Source: Diacronema lutheri | Lineage: Eukaryota; Haptophyta; Pavlovophyceae; Pavlovales; Pavlovaceae | Reading direction: 5' to 3' | DNA: 64,000 nt | NCBI GenBank assembly: GCA_019448385.1 | Contig: JAGTXO010000017.1 | Span: 372,001 to 436,000, forward strand | In this document: piece by piece, positions 63,501-64,000 of the stretch | Layout: each line of letters opens with the position of its first letter | How positions within the stretch are numbered: the stretch's first letter is position 1 | The notes under the pieces: model-generated | Told to the model about the DNA's origin: nothing | What the model saw: only the letters and a program-made list of their open reading frames with translations | Database searches by the model: none | Translations under genes and position numbers: made by a program

Positions 63501-64000
63501 TGCGCGGCGGACGGCTCGGGCGCCGTGCGCGCCGCGACGGCTGCGGCGAGCCGCGCGCTGATGGGCAAGCTCTCCGCGCAGGGCGTCAAGATGGTGCTCC
63601 CAGCGCTCCTTGCCGCCCTCGCGCAGCCGCAATGGCGGACCAAGCAGGCGGCGTGCGAGTTGCTCGGCGCGACGGCGTGCTGCGCGCCGCGCGTGCTCGC
63701 CGCCGCGCTGCCCACCGCCGTGCCCGCGCTGCAGCAGGTCCTCACCGACCCGCACGCAAAGGTGTGCAGCGACGCGGCGAGGAGCACGGCCGCGCGCCCT
63801 CTGCGCGCGCGCGCGTGCGCCGTGGCAATCGGCGCGACGAGCCGTTGGGGTGGTGTGCGCGGTGTTGTCCGCTTCTTTCCTTGGGGTGGTGTGCGCGGTG
63901 TTGTCCGCTTCTTTCCTTGGGGTGGTGTGCGCGGTGTTGTCCGCTTCTTTCCTTGGGGTGGTGTGCGCGTGCGAGCGGCGCGGCAGCGTTGGCGCGCGCG
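57600..64000 (+). CDS. GCN1: GCN1, HEAT-repeat activator of the eIF2alpha kinase GCN2 (partial)
   Basis: One long open frame from 57600 to the probable donor AAG|GTGTGC after 63762; the gene continues past the window. GCN1 binds translating ribosomes and GCN2 and passes on amino-acid starvation or collision signals. Nearly 2050 residues of Ala-rich helical repeats are visible. Identity is clearest at the end: AARRGAAYGVAGVVRGSGLP, MCYELLCETLGRLFEPYAPQ, ASRALMGKLSAQGVKMVLPA, LLAALAQPQWRTKQAACELL with GATACCAPRVL and LQQVLTDPHAKV, matching the conserved block before the GCN2-activating region. Earlier landmarks include the segment LLRLSRADVGIFGARDSCDA and LSAALCPLL-type LTAAQLAALFAFFISRG. The frame is open back to an ATG at 57489, and ATG 57600 is the first with a protein-like context; a further upstream exon cannot be excluded. 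Very high Ala content is unusual but matches the genome's base composition. Confidence 0.88.
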   Translation, partial: MDHGSRFEQLAASARPAQQRLAWSEAVWAVPCFASRAAAAAAGGDDDDDDADADTDAASGARARAHGADAATAVVVAAAAFAAVSSYRDERALHALDAAISRIVGASPPSALALSFAAPLLAGTVRLAKAVETLPARTAASALRASALALAPVSSALAPRPAFAELVGAHAELLLALARACPARVPRARAALAAVLRGGGVAGARRRAARRARAAERASASSGGSAGAGADSAPTADGALAYVQALLSDTPPANASAAAAAALLCALVATATAAGGGGGDGAASGGGGAAAVVAAAAAAPVATTRYVAAVAAGGALSARAHAALAGGAIGALSTDAQRESLVPALARALRRSPDAALPAATAACAELHAAALDGAAAGALAAPLAALLVVERAQTRDGALALVVALARACDGADAATAAVGAVADALAAKPASAAARAALAGALRELATAPGAARALAGHGRDALLRAALGPTSAALEREASDSARAAMLGALCAWLTRVPPPAAGASAVGADAGLAPAVTALAAALGATGGGGADARRAAVDAACAEARRAPGAAAAIARLLHAPLAAAAAAAASGKATAAVRADGAGALGVLSAGARAGGAGGEAEAAAAAAGAHAVRAPDGWLLALVPTGAGAGAVGESAGVAFAIGTLLAPAPAPAPVVAGRTRASASLTPGAAACLGAQLWALALRGGPAARREAVAALRRVGALAAAAAPADGGGGAAPTPEASAAASAALAALAAARAYAAAWSPAGALAAADAADGADAPVADALAAALGARGREAEAAACDAAGDATAVALFATHAARSGTADGGARWMAARAHAALRALAARGADGGARTLAASLAPAAAAMLVLCAHHRAFGAASVRAPPLAGAPRAREPAAALCDALAADVAARARRGRAPADDARALVAALLGAGGGAAVGGGWASAEESAAAVRALGSLARADALAHARGDAPLAVLSAAVVSLAGTLDARCALLLRLSRADVGIFGARDSCDAPFPYSLDAAPDGGLGGGGGGTALSLAALRDAAVPSDALAAYVAARAVAAAGGGVSGGGGGGRGGGTAMLAPSREDSTTGGSAGASKKGAGAAATAVAGGCNSNVGASKVASGGAGAGAAASSKGAKYAKLSLASAGGGASVAVAPPPAVAAPPAPPPGARGGGGKDGGVGGQSPVEIARQRALRTQASARAALRAALREAIDAALGATAIMAAAPAAARSCDGARALRAGARGLLRCPLPISERVRAELAAALLADAPAPLGRAAPLLAAALAVAADGDARAARAALDAARAARLTMAAAATPHGARGGSAPGARAHAAALELDDGRFAGGSAVRSAVVGVALAAVTVACADAAAEGGDGGGDGGGDGERAPLDDDGFELVFPLCRYVLLAGAGSEDGGGAGGSAAAGALAAPALGDAPALVALPSGGGAVGVDDGADGGDDDGAPDAPPSAARARALALALVRAHAHLRSAPAVPLCEATVGALLGADAADAAARSAAAAALAAIARALAPRAEGAAACVLLMARAAADGAEAGARAAAVEALGEVRALGEICADGNTRAARADGGAAGGADGGSASGLASGAADAAADARVLLFACGADEDEATAAAAQRVWDGATLALDAPARSALIARATAAAGAERGRDAAARALRRACAAALENGGTEGAAVVGAVLSALFETYAAAADASTGGGASADEGGGRARGVGMSSADAAAAAAARAATRRGSLRATAALCPLLTAAQLAALFAFFISRGPFADGDDAVHAAAVAAAMESLDSPAGGAGGVALVLPLLERRLLSAADADSERADRLNGALVACVGCAAQRLPDGDARVASAVERLLAALPTPAENVQRAVSGVLARLCSRPDVKARAAELLAELLAVALPASEGVARSYAARRGAAYGVAGVVRGSGLPVLKAHGVMNALLAATGADGGKPVPAAREGGLMCYELLCETLGRLFEPYAPQLVPCLLLCAADGSGAVRAATAAASRALMGKLSAQGVKMVLPALLAALAQPQWRTKQAACELLGATACCAPRVLAAALPTAVPALQQVLTDPHAKVCSDAARSTAARPLRARACAVAIGATSRWGGVRGVVRFFPWGGVRGVVRFFPWGGVRGVVRFFPWGGVRVRAARQRWRA
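63847..63965. repeat. 36-bp tandem repeat in GCN1 intron
   Basis: Units start at 63847, 63883, 63919 and 63955 (last partial), each beginning GGGGTGGTGTGCGCGGTG. They lie downstream of the probable donor at 63763. Confidence 0.9.

Overview
This is a very GC-rich stretch of eukaryotic nuclear DNA. Most genes are split by short introns (about 110-570 bp, one near 1.5 kb). The core eukaryotic genes (RPA1, RAD1, the proteasome subunit RPN2, GCN1, a Na+/H+ exchanger), the ciliary protein with a Hemingway/CFAP97 domain, and a PsbP-like protein whose signal peptide, twin-arginine motif and lumen signal fit a complex plastid together suggest a flagellated alga with a secondary plastid. A haptophyte-like alga is my best guess from GC content, GC-AG introns and gene content; no sequence here proves the lineage.

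Layout. 0.3-2.7 kb: a frame-broken PIF1 helicase of the Helitron-associated type (minus). 2.9-5.6 kb: a small membrane protein, a ~330-bp inverted-repeat element and a degenerate gene. 5.6-8.9 kb: a multi-pass membrane protein ending in a TIR-like domain (minus) and a divergent, damaged hypothetical gene. 8.9-13.4 kb: a protein with three glutaredoxin-like domains, a calpain-like core whose catalytic Cys and His are replaced, and a C2 domain (minus). 13.5-16.2 kb: RAD1 (minus) and a divergent secreted esterase. 16.2-19.8 kb: a large unrecognised protein. 20.1-30.5 kb: a giant cell-surface protein (about 3180 residues, four exons) made of repeated ~200-residue modules, with a signal peptide and one C-terminal membrane anchor. 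30.6-32.8 kb: an SR-rich nuclear-type protein (minus), head to head with RPA1 (32.9-38.1 kb, eight exons, huge G-rich minisatellite in intron 3). 38.9-43.9 kb: RPN2 (minus, nine exons), head to head with a multi-pass membrane protein (44.1-47.1 kb). 47.5-48.4 kb: PsbP-like protein (minus), head to head with the CFAP97-domain protein (48.5-51.5 kb). 51.5-52.6 kb: a fold-back element with two inverted copies of a zinc-knuckle reading frame. 52.7-57.4 kb: Na+/H+ exchanger. 57.6 kb to the end: GCN1, running off the window.

Exon joins were made by eye. For RPA1, RPN2, the giant protein, CFAP97-like and most exchanger exons, the phases add up exactly across all joins and, where I know the family, the joined residues match it. 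Joins that remain uncertain are named in the entries.

Functional themes: genome maintenance (RPA1, RAD1, the decayed PIF1), protein homeostasis and translation control (RPN2, GCN1), ion transport, and several lineage-specific surface or signalling proteins. Many genes sit in tight divergent pairs 105-190 bp apart. The introns are rich in private minisatellites and poly-C or poly-G tracts, and in two genes the tandem repeat duplicates the 5' splice junction itself.
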